Shown in pieces: positions 1 to 9,634 of a DNA stretch of 64,000 nt (within the stretch, counting starts at the first letter, position 1; each line of letters starts with the position of its first letter). The translations under genes and the position numbers were made by a program. The notes below the pieces were generated by a model, which had not been told where the DNA came from, made no database searches, and was given only the letters and a program-made list of their open reading frames with translations. This stretch comes from Candidatus Zhuqueibacterota bacterium. Its GTDB lineage: Bacteria > Zhuqueibacterota > Zhuqueibacteria > Residuimicrobiales > Krinioviventaceae. The stretch is from positions 43,801-107,800 of the forward strand of contig JAFGKD010000098.1 in assembly GCA_016928775.1 (NCBI GenBank), written 5' to 3'.

Positions 1-1
1 A

Positions 2-79
2 TTTTATGCCTTTTTAACCTACTCGCACCCCCCCATGCTACGCCGCATCAAAGCCATGCGCGAATTAAAACTGGCTTGA
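2..79 (+). CDS. C-terminal end of a probable M48-family metalloprotease (partial)
   Basis: An open frame enters from the left edge and stops at the TGA at 77-79. The 25 residues visible include YSHPP, then RRIKAM, then a short basic tail. M48/Ste24-type zinc peptidases often end with a [Y/S]-[S/T]-H-P-P...RI..L/M signature, so this is probably the last piece of such a membrane protease. The catalytic HExxH lies outside the window and cannot be checked. The following gene starts 379 bases downstream and is probably a separate unit. The call rests on a very short tail and could be wrong. Confidence 0.45.
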   Translation, partial: FYAFLTYSHPPMLRRIKAMRELKLA

Positions 80-457
80 TTTCTCCCGAAGGGCTCATGA
101 TTACCCACATTTTATGAATTACTTATAATGTATCTTTGCGCCTTTGTGTCTTGGCGTAAGTTTAAATCTATGATGAAACAGAAACTTTATATCTCCAGCA
201 GAAGATTTGTTTTTTAAGCTAATATTTCCGTTTCCTGCAAAAATGAGTCAGTGACATGCCCAATCTCAACCGTCAAGCTTTTTCCTGAGTTCAGCAATTG
301 AGAGATGGATAATGATGAGCCCAGAAGGGAGAGAATAAAGTCCCTAAATGCGCTGTTACAACCTGTGATGGTAAAGTCGGATATCCTGATCCCCGTATAG
401 CAGTTCCAACATATTGCAACGCAAATTAGCTGGCAGCCAAAGTGGGGATGTCATCTC
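80..457. other. Non-coding stretch with short dispersed repeat
   Basis: No gene is supported here. Around 128-165 the text has a 'ctttgcgcctttgtgtcttggcg' type low-information repeat, of the same kind as the 'accacagagaacacaaagaac' text at the right end of the window. No clear promoter or terminator was seen. Confidence 0.5.
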
Positions 458-1873
458 GTGCTCACCTCAAAAGTCAAAACAGTGCTCTTGACAGCGATCT
501 ATCTGCTGAGTTTTTCACTCGCAGCCGAAACTGGATTGGAGATCGCCAATTTTGCCCAGGTGATACAAAAATGTCCTCCGCACGAACATCTCGTTTCAAT
601 CGACGTGATCAATCAGACTGATCTATCCTCAGCCTGGATCACAAAAGTCGAGAACATTTTTATTCACTATTTTCTCACGCACGGCTATGCCGTGACCCCT
701 GCAAATCATTTACGCTCTGATCTGAAAGCCAGGATTTCAATCACAAATTTTGTTGAAACTGATCTTGCACTACATATAACCATCGAGTTTTTTCTTTTTG
801 CGAAAAATAATACCTCTCCCCTGCTGACGAGTTCATTAACACTGCCGCTCGCAAAAACATCGCTTTTTCACGGGAAATTCGTTGGCGATCTCACCATGAA
901 CGCTGGCGGGGAAATGATTCCGGAAGGTCGACTCGATATACGCAATAAAGAGACAAGAACATCATCAATCCACAAAAGAGACGTGCGGGTCGGAATTCAT
1001 GTTTCCATGCCGCAAAACCTGTCGAGTGACGTTTTGATTCGAACGCGCACCAGCTTTGGTCGCGATGATTTTTATCTCTACAAAGTAACCATCCAGTCAG
1101 AATCGGATGCAGGCAGGTTTACATTTGGGCATTATCACATACAATTGGGTCGTGGTTCGCGCTATTTGAACGCATCGATCGAACGACCCTACTGGGAGTC
1201 CGGCCTTTTTTTTGACAGTCAGATGACGGGATTGTCAGCGCAGAAAAGGTTCAAACAGCATGACTTCTCGCTCTACGCCGGGTGCAATCGAAATCCCTCC
1301 GTTATGATCGCCGGCCATTATGATTTTACAATCAAAAAAACATCAGCAGAGCGTATATCCGCTCGGCTCTCCGCCGTATTCGTCGATCGGGATGACATCT
1401 ACAATGACCTCGGGCATGTTTTGGGATTTGAACTGATCCATGATCGCCACGACAAGCTCTATTTCTATCTGCTTGCCGGATTGCGACGCTATTATGGCAT
1501 TGGGGCGAATCAAGTTCGCCAGGTGCGGCCCTTGCTGGTGGAATGTGAAGTGCCTGTTGTCAATCGCTGGAGCGTACAAGGTACTTGTTTTACGCTTCAC
1601 GAACAGGTGGAATCGGGCAAAAATCAGTACCAAACCATGATGCAGGGAAAATTGAGTTATCGCCTGAGTGATCGCGTGCACCCTGCGATACAAGCGGAAC
1701 GATTTTCTGTGAATGAGTATCAGGAATGGAATTACAGCGCCCTTTTGCAGTATGTTCTTACATTGGATGATGCCAAAAATGATTTCAAAATGTCGGCGTA
1801 TTGTCGCACTATCGTGCCGGAAATCGGGCGGCGGCGTTATGCTGTTTTGCTGGAAGGGAGAATTCGATTTTGA
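458..1873 (+). CDS. Secreted beta-barrel-like protein of unknown function
   Basis: 471 residues, starting at GTG. A typical signal peptide occupies about residues 1-23 (hydrophobic core, cut after SLAA). From about residue 170 to the end, short segments alternate polar and aromatic residues, and the chain ends in GRIRF with a terminal Phe, as outer-membrane beta-barrels do. I recognise no named family; the N-terminal 150 residues may be a separate periplasmic domain. The stop codon overlaps the TTG start of the next gene (TTGA at 1870-1873), so the two are translationally coupled. The partner is a polysaccharide deacetylase, so a role in exporting or anchoring a surface polysaccharide is possible, but that is inference from context only. 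Confidence 0.6.
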   Translation: MLTSKVKTVLLTAIYLLSFSLAAETGLEIANFAQVIQKCPPHEHLVSIDVINQTDLSSAWITKVENIFIHYFLTHGYAVTPANHLRSDLKARISITNFVETDLALHITIEFFLFAKNNTSPLLTSSLTLPLAKTSLFHGKFVGDLTMNAGGEMIPEGRLDIRNKETRTSSIHKRDVRVGIHVSMPQNLSSDVLIRTRTSFGRDDFYLYKVTIQSESDAGRFTFGHYHIQLGRGSRYLNASIERPYWESGLFFDSQMTGLSAQKRFKQHDFSLYAGCNRNPSVMIAGHYDFTIKKTSAERISARLSAVFVDRDDIYNDLGHVLGFELIHDRHDKLYFYLLAGLRRYYGIGANQVRQVRPLLVECEVPVVNRWSVQGTCFTLHEQVESGKNQYQTMMQGKLSYRLSDRVHPAIQAERFSVNEYQEWNYSALLQYVLTLDDAKNDFKMSAYCRTIVPEIGRRRYAVLLEGRIRF

Positions 1874-2601
1874 AAACAGGTGCATTGTTTTATTTATTGT
1901 TCATACTCCTATTCGATTGTTCGGATATAAACCAGCATAACCCGTTCGGCCAGCCCATCATTGTGTTTACATTTGATGATGCGCATAAAAGTATAATTGA
2001 AAACGCCTTTCCGCTCTTTGAACACTTTGGTTATGTGGCCACGAATTATGTGCCGATTGACTTTATAAAAAAGCCATGGAATATGAATGTGCAAGATTTG
2101 ATTTTTCTTGAAGAACATGGGTGGGAAACCGGCGGGCACGGAAAAACGCACGCCGATCTCAATCAGATCGGTCTTGATTCAGCAAGGACTGAAATCTATT
2201 TATCCTGGAAGTTTCTGCGAGACCATCAGCTGTCGCATGCTTCATTTGCATTGCCCAACGGGCACGGGAATGAGCAGGTGCGTTGTTGCATACGGGATTA
2301 TTTTTGCTCAATACGCTCCAGTGAAGATTATAAAATGTCTTGCCCCATCGATCCACTTTGGCTGGGATATTACGATGCCCGTCCCTCTGACGGGGCGAGT
2401 GGATTACAATGCCGTATCTTGCGCGGGATACAAAATCATGAATGTCTGATCATTATTGGTTTTCATCAAGTCATTGCGGACAAGTACACTATGCCGCGCG
2501 CCATCACCCCGCAGGAATTGCATGACACGCTTGAATTCGTCAAAAAGCGGCACTTGCCGGTGATGACGATTTCACAAGCTATTGCAGCATTAGCTGATTG
2601 A
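1870..2601 (+). CDS. Polysaccharide deacetylase family lipoprotein-like protein
   Basis: The open frame extends upstream into the preceding gene, but I place the start at TTG 1870: a GGAAGGGAG ribosome site at 1852-1860 precedes it by 9 bases, and the protein then opens with a hydrophobic segment ending in a Cys (LLFDCSD), a possible lipoprotein signal. The 243-residue product has the NodB fold motifs: TFDD near residue 37 (catalytic base Asp and metal Asp) and HGKTH near residue 85 (metal-binding H-x3-H). The family removes N- or O-acetyl groups from polysaccharides such as chitin, peptidoglycan or exopolysaccharide. C-terminal motifs are weaker, and the chain is at the short end for the family. 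It overlaps the upstream beta-barrel gene by 4 bases, so both are made together. Substrate unknown. Confidence 0.82.
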   Translation: MKTGALFYLLFILLFDCSDINQHNPFGQPIIVFTFDDAHKSIIENAFPLFEHFGYVATNYVPIDFIKKPWNMNVQDLIFLEEHGWETGGHGKTHADLNQIGLDSARTEIYLSWKFLRDHQLSHASFALPNGHGNEQVRCCIRDYFCSIRSSEDYKMSCPIDPLWLGYYDARPSDGASGLQCRILRGIQNHECLIIIGFHQVIADKYTMPRAITPQELHDTLEFVKKRHLPVMTISQAIAALAD

Positions 2602-2720
2602 TCTGATCCTTTTGCCAATAGTTCGTTGCTGGATCCAATGAAAATAATCAAGAGCTCATATCTGATTATTCAGCATTCGGTGTTCGATGTTCGATTTTGC
2701 CTGGTAACGAAGGCGAATAA

Positions 2721-3959
2721 TTATAAACACCATAAAGCACTTACGGGCAAGGCATACAGATTTTTGCCAAATGCTAAAGATTCAAAACCTGTGTACAACA
2801 CAATACCTCGTATAAAATTATCTCCCATCTGTTTTTCCAACCATCTCATAGCATTAAAATCCTCTGAACGAACTGTAGAAGACGCTTTTACTTCAATTCC
2901 CACGCACCTTCTTTGACGATTTTCCAATATAATATCAACTTCCTGATCAGTTTGACTTTGAAAATGAAAAAATTTCGGATTTGTCAAACTCCATGATGCC
3001 TGTTTAAGCAGTTCCGAGAGAACGAAATTTTCAAGTAACGGACCGAGATGTTTGTTCTGTGGATCCAGCAGCCTGGTATCGATTCCCAAAAGATATGACA
3101 CTAGACCAGAATCGACAAAAAATACTTTTGGAGTTTTTACCAACCGTTTACCCAGATTACCACTCCATGGAGGCAATCGTTGAATCAAAAATGTGTTTTC
3201 GAATAATGTCAGATATCGTTTTAAACTTGTTTGAGGTATCTGCATAGCACGAGACAGGTCGGCAAAATTTAATAGACATGTAAGCCGCGTCGCTAATAGT
3301 TCAAGTAATCTTGGCATTTGTGTCAAACCGTTTATATTAGACAACTCTCTGATATCGCGTTGAAGAATTGTTGTGATATAATCTTTGAACCAGGCTTCTT
3401 TTCGTGCAGGAGTCGATCGGTTTTGAATTTCCGGGTATCCCCCATTAATGACTCTGGTATACAAATCTATTTGATTTTCATCAGCTAATCTAGTAGGAAA
3501 AAACTTTTGGCTGAACATTGTATCGATATAACTTTCTGTCTTTTTACCCAGCTCTCCTTGTGATAAAGGATATAGAGTAAAAAGTGCCAGACGACCAGCC
3601 AGTGATTCAGAAATGCGCGGGAGCGTTAATACATTCGCAGATCCAGTGATGAGAAAGCGGCCAGGTCTACGATTTTCATCAACCATTTTTTTTATTGCGG
3701 GAAAAAGTTCCGGTACAAGTTGAACTTCATCCAGCACAATTGGATCTTTGTAGCCTTGCAGGAATCCATTCGGATCGGTCATTGCAGCGCTACGTGTCGT
3801 TAGATCGTCCAGGCTCAAATAGTGTGCAAAATGGTTTTCTTTGACGATTTGTTTAACCAAGGTTGTTTTGCCAACCTGCCTTGCGCCACAGATATAAACA
3901 ACCGGACTGTCATTTATCGCTTCAAGAATTTGAGATTTAATAAAACGTGGGAATATCAT
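2721..3959 (-). CDS. AAA_14/DUF4143 ATP-binding protein
   Basis: 412 residues with a GAGG ribosome site before the ATG. The N-terminal ATPase has Walker A GARQVGKTT near residue 25 and Walker B IVLDEVQ near residue 95, followed by a sensor-like ITGSAN. The C-terminal half matches DUF4143: a winged-helix-like part, a VDSGL stretch, GPLLENFVLSEL and a nuclease-fold-like EVDIILE...GIEVKAS motif. These ATPases are very common, often as single genes in mobile or accessory regions, and their cellular role is not established; a link to toxin-antitoxin or DNA-processing functions has been suggested. It stands alone, convergent with the deacetylase gene. Confidence 0.88.
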   Translation of the reverse strand: MIFPRFIKSQILEAINDSPVVYICGARQVGKTTLVKQIVKENHFAHYLSLDDLTTRSAAMTDPNGFLQGYKDPIVLDEVQLVPELFPAIKKMVDENRRPGRFLITGSANVLTLPRISESLAGRLALFTLYPLSQGELGKKTESYIDTMFSQKFFPTRLADENQIDLYTRVINGGYPEIQNRSTPARKEAWFKDYITTILQRDIRELSNINGLTQMPRLLELLATRLTCLLNFADLSRAMQIPQTSLKRYLTLFENTFLIQRLPPWSGNLGKRLVKTPKVFFVDSGLVSYLLGIDTRLLDPQNKHLGPLLENFVLSELLKQASWSLTNPKFFHFQSQTDQEVDIILENRQRRCVGIEVKASSTVRSEDFNAMRWLEKQMGDNFIRGIVLYTGFESLAFGKNLYALPVSALWCL

Positions 3960-4086
3960 ATCAAACCTCTATTTGGCTGAAATTCGGCCACATTATGGTT
4001 AATTTGTCAAAAAATATTCATAAATATTGTTAGAGTCAAGGCATTTCTTTTTATTGTTGCCATAAAGGATTTGGGGGCCGCCCGCT

Positions 4087-5625
4087 CTACACGAGACCAT
4101 GGGTCGGCTTGTTTAACCCAAACTTCCTCATCTTGTAACGCAGCGCCTCTTCAGAAATCCCCAAAAGTCGCGCGGATTGACGTTGCTTCCATGCGTTTTC
4201 TTGCAGCGTGCGCCGGACAATGTTTTCTTCCACTTCTTCCAAACATTGCGCGAGCGTTTTGTTAACAGACGGATAATCGTCGTGCTTTTCGGATAATTTT
4301 TTTAACTCTTTGCGGAATTCATCCGGCAGGATATCCGGCGTGAGTACTTTGTTCTCAACCGCGGCAAGCGCCACCAGGCGCTCGACAAAATTCTCCAGTT
4401 CGCGCACATTGCCGGGCCAGTGGCGTTTGCACATAAAACTGAGGAGTGACTGATGAAATGTTTTGGCCTGTTTTCCCTGTTGCTGAACAAAGGCGCTTAA
4501 AAAATGCTCTGCCAGCACCGGGATATCCTTGCGCCGTTCATCGAGCGTCGGCACGTAAATGGGATAAACGTGCAATCGATAAAACAGGTCTTCTCGGAAA
4601 CGATGCTTTTCAACCAAGTGGCGCAGCGATGTGCTGGATGCGGCAATGAAACGCACGTCCAGTTGATGCGTTTTGTTGCTGCCGACTGGCCGTATTTCGC
4701 CTTCCTGAAGAGCACGCAATAGTTTAGCCTGCGTTTCATATGGCAAATTATTGATTTCATCCATAAAAAATGTGCCGCCGTTTGCTTCTTCCATTAATCC
4801 TTTGCGGTCTGTCGTTGCGCCGGTAAAAGCACCTTTGACATGTCCGAACAATTCACTTTCGATGAGATGCTCGGGAATGGCGCCGCAATCAATCGCGACA
4901 AATGCATGTGACTGGCGACAACTATGTTGATGAATAGCCCGAGCGATGAGTTCCTTGCCGGTGCCGCTTTCACCTTCGAGCGAGACGCGCACATCACATC
5001 GGGCCGCCGCTTCAATAGCGTTCAGCAATTTAACAAATGCCGGACTGTTGCCGAGCAGCCCCATGTCTTCATACTTTTGCACAAGCACCGATTCCGGGAC
5101 GGGCGCCTCAAAATAGTCCTGTATTTTTTGTACATTGCGCAGATAAGGAGCGGCTATGATGATCATTTTTTCTGTAAAATTCACATCCTCTTGATCAAAC
5201 GAGCCATCTTTCTTCAGCAGGATAAATGAGCCCAGACAACTGTTCTCGGCACGTATTGGCATACCCAACACAGAAACAAAAGGAAAATTCTGCCAATTCA
5301 ATTCTGCAAATCGAGAATCTGATTTAATGTTATCAGATATTAGTGGTTGATCATATTTCATCATCCAGCCGCTGAGTTGGGTTTGGATAATATGATAGCG
5401 CGGGTAGCTTTTCTCCCGGCCCTCTTTGAAAATGGTTTTAACGGTTTGTTGCGTTCGCGGATTAAGCATCAAAATGAGAGCGAGGTCGGCGTGTAGCACA
5501 TGCGATAGTTTTTGCGACACAATGCGCAACATTTCTTCATAGTCATTTTGCTGATGCAGAACTATTGCGACATCTACCAGTTGTTGCAGTTTTTCGGGGC
5601 TGAAATTTTTCTGTTGCGATATCAT
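4087..5625 (-). CDS. Sigma-54-dependent transcriptional activator with GAF sensor
   Basis: 512 residues in three parts. Residues 15-170 form a GAF-type sensory domain. The central AAA+ domain (about 190-420) has Walker A GESGTGKE, the sigma-54 contact loop GAFTGA and Walker B TFFMDEIN. The C-terminal Fis-type helix-turn-helix is in the last 45 residues (RRTLQENAWKQRQSARLLG). Such proteins hydrolyse ATP to open promoters held by RNA polymerase with sigma-54, in response to a ligand or partner sensed by the GAF domain. There is no receiver domain, so it is not a classical response regulator. It lies 39 bases downstream of a Ser/Thr kinase on the same strand and is probably co-transcribed, so the kinase may control it. 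An AGGAAAG site precedes the ATG. Target promoters are unknown. Confidence 0.93.
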   Translation of the reverse strand: MISQQKNFSPEKLQQLVDVAIVLHQQNDYEEMLRIVSQKLSHVLHADLALILMLNPRTQQTVKTIFKEGREKSYPRYHIIQTQLSGWMMKYDQPLISDNIKSDSRFAELNWQNFPFVSVLGMPIRAENSCLGSFILLKKDGSFDQEDVNFTEKMIIIAAPYLRNVQKIQDYFEAPVPESVLVQKYEDMGLLGNSPAFVKLLNAIEAAARCDVRVSLEGESGTGKELIARAIHQHSCRQSHAFVAIDCGAIPEHLIESELFGHVKGAFTGATTDRKGLMEEANGGTFFMDEINNLPYETQAKLLRALQEGEIRPVGSNKTHQLDVRFIAASSTSLRHLVEKHRFREDLFYRLHVYPIYVPTLDERRKDIPVLAEHFLSAFVQQQGKQAKTFHQSLLSFMCKRHWPGNVRELENFVERLVALAAVENKVLTPDILPDEFRKELKKLSEKHDDYPSVNKTLAQCLEEVEENIVRRTLQENAWKQRQSARLLGISEEALRYKMRKFGLNKPTHGLV

Positions 5626-5664
5626 AGATTCTTTCCTGAAACACGCTCGTCCTGGCAGATTCTT

Positions 5665-8013
5665 TTATTCTATGCCGATCTGCTTCAGGATCGCACTGAA
5701 TCGCGCATCCGAGCGCACGGGTTCAAATCGTGGATCAATGTTCAGGTGGCCGGCAAGCCAGCCATCCCTGCATTCAACAGCGTTTTCCAGTTTTTCAAAG
5801 GCTAAATCGTGCTGGCCAAGTCCGGTGTGGATAACAGCCAAATCATAATATGAGACATATTGCTGTTTTTTGAGATCCAATAGCTCAGTTAATATCTTTT
5901 CCGCTTCCTGTCGTTTTCCGGACACCGCATAAGCATGGGCAAGCGCTGCCCGGGGCGTTACGACAAGAGAGCCTTCTGGACAAAGGTCTATGGCTTTTTT
6001 AATCTCTTCTATAGCTCTTTCATACATTTTTTCTTCCAGAAATGTTTGTCCCAAAGTTTGGTGGACAGAGTAACCGGTTGGATCAATCTGGATGGCCTTT
6101 TGCAGTTTTTCAATCGCCCGATCATAGCGACCAGCCGTGTATAAAAGCCAGCCATATTGGCCATAATGACCAGTGGGATTTAGCTCTATACATCGTTCCA
6201 TTTCCCGAAACGCTTCATCAAAACGTCGAAATCGCGCAGCTAACATCCACGCGGAATTAAAATAATTCCAGGAATCATTGGGATAAAGCTCCTTTCTCCG
6301 GTAATGGAATTTTGCTGCACCTTCCCAATCCCAATCATAAACCATTTTGATATATCCCATCACACCGTGGGCTTCATAAAGCAATGAATCTATTTCCAGC
6401 GCTTTATATGCCAGCTGCTTTGCCTTTTCTGCGGCTTCATGGGGCGGCATGAGATTCCAGTTTGCCATGTATATGTATGAATTTGCCAGGCTTGCATAAG
6501 CGTAAGCGTAATTGGGATCCTTTTCAAATGCTGCTTGCATATACTCGATGGCCTTTGCATAAGCTTCCGAGGTCCTGCGACGAAAAAATTCTTGCGCCAT
6601 GCGTAAAAGTTCATATGCCTCGGGATTCACCGGTCGCATGTTTTCAAGATTAGTCCTTACCAAGGGATTGAGCTCAACCTGGATTTCTTTGGCAATAGCG
6701 CGGGTAATCTCACCTTGCAGGATGTAAATGTCGCTAACTTTTCGGTTATAGCTATTAGCCCACACATGTCGGTCATCTTTGGCGTCAATTAACTTTACTG
6801 TGACGCGTAACCGATTTTCGAGATAATTCACTGAGCCTTCAATAATTGCTTTTACGTTTAACTCGTCCGCGATTTCCGGAACCGGTTTGGGATTATCCTT
6901 GTACGCCATAACTGACGTCCGGGAAATCACCCTCAACGCCTTTATCTTTGCCAGGTTTTTGATGAGGCCTTCGGTCATTTCATCGGCATAATAACTTTTT
7001 TCAAGATCATCCGATATATAGTCGAGGGGTAACACCGCTATTGAATCTATGGTTACATTTTTAAGCGGCAGGATTTGAAATATAGCAAGCGTTAGTACAA
7101 CAATGGTTGTAAAAGCAAAGGCATAAACAACATATTTTGTTGAAATTTTTCGCCTTTTTTTTCCAGCAATTAAACGCGATGTGGCGGGATGTTGAGAAAT
7201 ATTTTGTTGACATAAGAGCAAATCTTTTAGCATGTCATTCATTGATGCATAGCGATCAGACTGTTCTTTGCTCATGGCTTTTGTTATAATTTGTGCCAGA
7301 GGCTTTGGGACATCAGGGCGCAGTCTAAGCAGTGACGATGGCGCCTCATGTACAATCGAGTACAATATCACGGGATCATTCTCACCTCTAAAAGGCATCT
7401 CGCCCGTGAGCATGTGATAAAGCACCACCCCCAGCGCCCATATATCGGCTTGTCCGTTGACCTCTTTTCCCAGCGCTTGTTCCGGTGACATATAAGCGGC
7501 CGTGCCTTTTGTGGTGTTGGTTTTTGTCAATCCTTGTTGATTTATCAATTTGGACAAACCAAAATCGATAATTTTCACCGTGCCATCTTTTTGAACGATA
7601 ATATTTCCGGGCTTGATATCGCGATGGATGATACCTTTTTCATGCGCTTTGGCCAATCCGCGTGCAATTTGAATCGAGATGTTTAAAGCATCGGCAACAG
7701 AGAGCGGCCCGTCCGCTATTTTATCCTTTAGGGTCTCTCCTGCATAATAAGCCATGCAGATGAAAATCCGGCTGTCGGCCGTTTCGTCTATTTCATAGAT
7801 GGTCGAGATATTTTGATGATCAAGCTGCGAGGCGGTTTGAGCTTCATGAAAAAAGCGCTGATTTGCTTCCTCATCCTGGGTGAGTTCGCTCGGCAGGAAT
7901 TTCAAAGCAACAGGGCGAAAGAGTCGCGTGTCCTGCGCTTTGTAGACGATGCCCATACCGCCGCGGCCAAGCTCCTCGATTATTTGGTAATGTGAAATTA
8001 TCTGCCCGATCAC
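5665..8013 (-). CDS. Membrane Ser/Thr protein kinase with FlgO-like and TPR domains
   Basis: 782 residues, GTG start with an AGGAA site. The kinase domain (about 8-270) has the glycine loop LGRGGMG, VALKFL (ATP-binding Lys), HRDIKPGN (catalytic loop), IDFGLS (metal-binding) and YMSPEQA, so it looks active. A single transmembrane helix lies at about 292-315. A FlgO/adenylate-cyclase-associated type segment follows (IAVLPLDYIS...IIEGSV, about 325-400), then tetratricopeptide repeats to the end (about 490-770). This layout, with the kinase inside and a repeat scaffold outside, is common in FCB and Acidobacteria genomes, where ligand and targets are mostly unknown. It is the first gene of a pair with the sigma-54 activator downstream. 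Confidence 0.94.
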   Translation of the reverse strand: MIGQIISHYQIIEELGRGGMGIVYKAQDTRLFRPVALKFLPSELTQDEEANQRFFHEAQTASQLDHQNISTIYEIDETADSRIFICMAYYAGETLKDKIADGPLSVADALNISIQIARGLAKAHEKGIIHRDIKPGNIIVQKDGTVKIIDFGLSKLINQQGLTKTNTTKGTAAYMSPEQALGKEVNGQADIWALGVVLYHMLTGEMPFRGENDPVILYSIVHEAPSSLLRLRPDVPKPLAQIITKAMSKEQSDRYASMNDMLKDLLLCQQNISQHPATSRLIAGKKRRKISTKYVVYAFAFTTIVVLTLAIFQILPLKNVTIDSIAVLPLDYISDDLEKSYYADEMTEGLIKNLAKIKALRVISRTSVMAYKDNPKPVPEIADELNVKAIIEGSVNYLENRLRVTVKLIDAKDDRHVWANSYNRKVSDIYILQGEITRAIAKEIQVELNPLVRTNLENMRPVNPEAYELLRMAQEFFRRRTSEAYAKAIEYMQAAFEKDPNYAYAYASLANSYIYMANWNLMPPHEAAEKAKQLAYKALEIDSLLYEAHGVMGYIKMVYDWDWEGAAKFHYRRKELYPNDSWNYFNSAWMLAARFRRFDEAFREMERCIELNPTGHYGQYGWLLYTAGRYDRAIEKLQKAIQIDPTGYSVHQTLGQTFLEEKMYERAIEEIKKAIDLCPEGSLVVTPRAALAHAYAVSGKRQEAEKILTELLDLKKQQYVSYYDLAVIHTGLGQHDLAFEKLENAVECRDGWLAGHLNIDPRFEPVRSDARFSAILKQIGIE

Positions 8014-8560
8014 GATGATTTCCTAAAATAGTCAAATGAAAAATTTCCGTTAGCAACAGGTATCATCCATCAAAGCGTCCCCAGTCACTGAATCGAATTC
8101 GATACTATTAAATAATATTGAAAATAGTACAAGATGTCAAGAGATATGAATGATCAAAATATGATCTGATCTATTCCAATCGCACCAATCACACATCCTG
8201 GGCGAGAATAATTCCGGGATCTGATGAAAATTTTTGTGAGATAATCTACAAATATGTCACAATTTTGTCATGATATATTCGACATTTTTGGCAAATCGAG
8301 ACTGTCCAACAATTAACTTTATATTGAAGTTGAGGTTCCGAAATTTCGATTATTGAACGAGCCCAAATTCCCACAAATGACGTTCGAACAAAACGAATGA
8401 GCAGACTTTTACAATCCATGAAATTCTTGTTTGTCCGGATTTGAAAACATTTCCATAAAACCATGGTGTTGCAGCTGTGTGGCATAGAGCAAAAACAAGA
8501 GTCCTTTCGTTTCAGGTTTGACGTTTGACGTTTCACGTTTCACGTTTCACGTTTCACTCT
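8014..8560. other. Intergenic region with no supported gene
   Basis: 547 bases. A minus-strand open frame (8246-8536) exists, but its composition and lack of a ribosome site argue against it. The stretch should carry the kinase promoter near 8014-8110, but I see no convincing -35/-10 pair. The right end is a 7-base tandem repeat (separate entry). Confidence 0.5.
8516..8557. repeat. Six-copy 7-bp tandem repeat abutting a stop codon
   Basis: Two copies of gtttgac followed by four copies of gtttcac run without interruption and end 3 bases before the stop codon (8561-8563) of the minus-strand ferredoxin-like gene. Read on the minus strand, the transcript leaves that gene into four GTGAAAC and two GTCAAAC units. 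It is a microsatellite-like array in the 3' flank and may vary in copy number. Confidence 0.9.
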
Positions 8561-9460
8561 TTACACTTTAAACTTTAGCGCATCCTCCGGACACACCTCG
8601 ATACACACCCCGCAGGCGTGGCAATCGGGACGCGATTTTTTCATCGCCAAAATCGACGGTACGGCCGGGCAGGGACTCTTTTTGACGCACAATTTGCAAT
8701 CCGTGCACGCTTCCTTGTTCAATTTTACTTTCAGGATAGACACATGCTCGAGCACCCAGGTGACCAGACCCAGCGGGCAAATGAGATAGCAAAATGGCCG
8801 GTATATAAAGAGCCCGCCGACAAAAGCGATAGCAATCGGGATAATCAATTCCCAACTCCACGTCCAATGCAGCACATGAAAGGCATTGACATACTGATAA
8901 AGGGAAAAACTGATCGTAAAAACGAGAACAATAAAAATCACAAAAATAATAAAGCGAATCGAGTTCGAGATTTTAAAGGGGATTTTCGTTTTGAGCTTTT
9001 TCGGCAACGGGATTTTATAGAATAATTCCTGCAGTGCGCCAATGGGACAGGTCCAGCCACAAAAGCTTTTGTTGCTGATGATCGTCAAAATTCCGACAAA
9101 AGCAAAAATGGAGAAAAAAATGATCGGAACAGAGCGCCCGGCATTGATAAACAGGAACGGCTTTTCAATCACACACAGGGGACTCGGATGCAAGCCCATA
9201 CCGCGGGCGAAATCACCCAGGGGCAAGAGACTGACAAGACCGAAAGCAAAAAATGCAGCACCCATCAACAAAACGCGCAGCAAGGGATTTAATTTTCGTG
9301 TCATCAGAAGCCCTGTGCCAAAAAGCGCCAGGCCGGCTGCCAGCCAAATTTTGGGGAGGTGCCAGGCAGCAAAAAAAGTATTGCCGGCATTTCCGCTACC
9401 CGCTGCCCATACAGTGGTCAAAAGAATCAAGCCAAACACAAGTACCCAGTATCTTCTCAT
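8561..9460 (-). CDS. NapH/CcoG-like polyferredoxin membrane protein
   Basis: The frame is open from 9478, but AGGTGA sits 7 bases before the ATG at 9460 (MRRYW), which I take as the start (299 residues). It has about six transmembrane helices. After the second pair comes CGWTCPIGALQE, and a second CysxxxCys-P (CYLICPLG) follows: the loop motifs of NapH/MauN/NosR-type quinol-to-iron-sulfur proteins. The C-terminus carries two 4Fe-4S ferredoxin clusters (CTDCKLCVKKSPCP and CHACGVCIEVCP). These proteins pass electrons from membrane quinol to periplasmic or cytoplasmic acceptors. The multiheme cytochrome gene upstream on the same strand is the natural partner. There is a 174-base gap between the two genes, so co-transcription is likely but not certain. 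Confidence 0.88.
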   Translation of the reverse strand: MRRYWVLVFGLILLTTVWAAGSGNAGNTFFAAWHLPKIWLAAGLALFGTGLLMTRKLNPLLRVLLMGAAFFAFGLVSLLPLGDFARGMGLHPSPLCVIEKPFLFINAGRSVPIIFFSIFAFVGILTIISNKSFCGWTCPIGALQELFYKIPLPKKLKTKIPFKISNSIRFIIFVIFIVLVFTISFSLYQYVNAFHVLHWTWSWELIIPIAIAFVGGLFIYRPFCYLICPLGLVTWVLEHVSILKVKLNKEACTDCKLCVKKSPCPAVPSILAMKKSRPDCHACGVCIEVCPEDALKFKV

Positions 9461-9634
9461 TTTCGTTTCACCTGTCATCCATTAAAATTATTTTTAATTC
9501 ATTCAAATGCACTGCGTCAGCCCTCATCGGTTCTGCGCACGCGGTTAAAATTGAAAAACATATTTTAGCGATGCGCCCTGTGGCATCGAACGCCATGGCA
9601 AAATTTGTTTGTCGTAAAAGTGAGAAAAGACCTG

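Noticed and set aside
5718..5732. GGTTCAAATC text like a tRNA T-loop
   Set aside because: Lies inside the kinase gene and no matching acceptor or anticodon stems surround it.
8246..8536. Minus-strand frame of 96 codons in the kinase/ferredoxin gap
   Set aside because: No ribosome site, Cys/Ile-rich low-quality composition, and it runs through unique non-coding text beside the tandem repeat.
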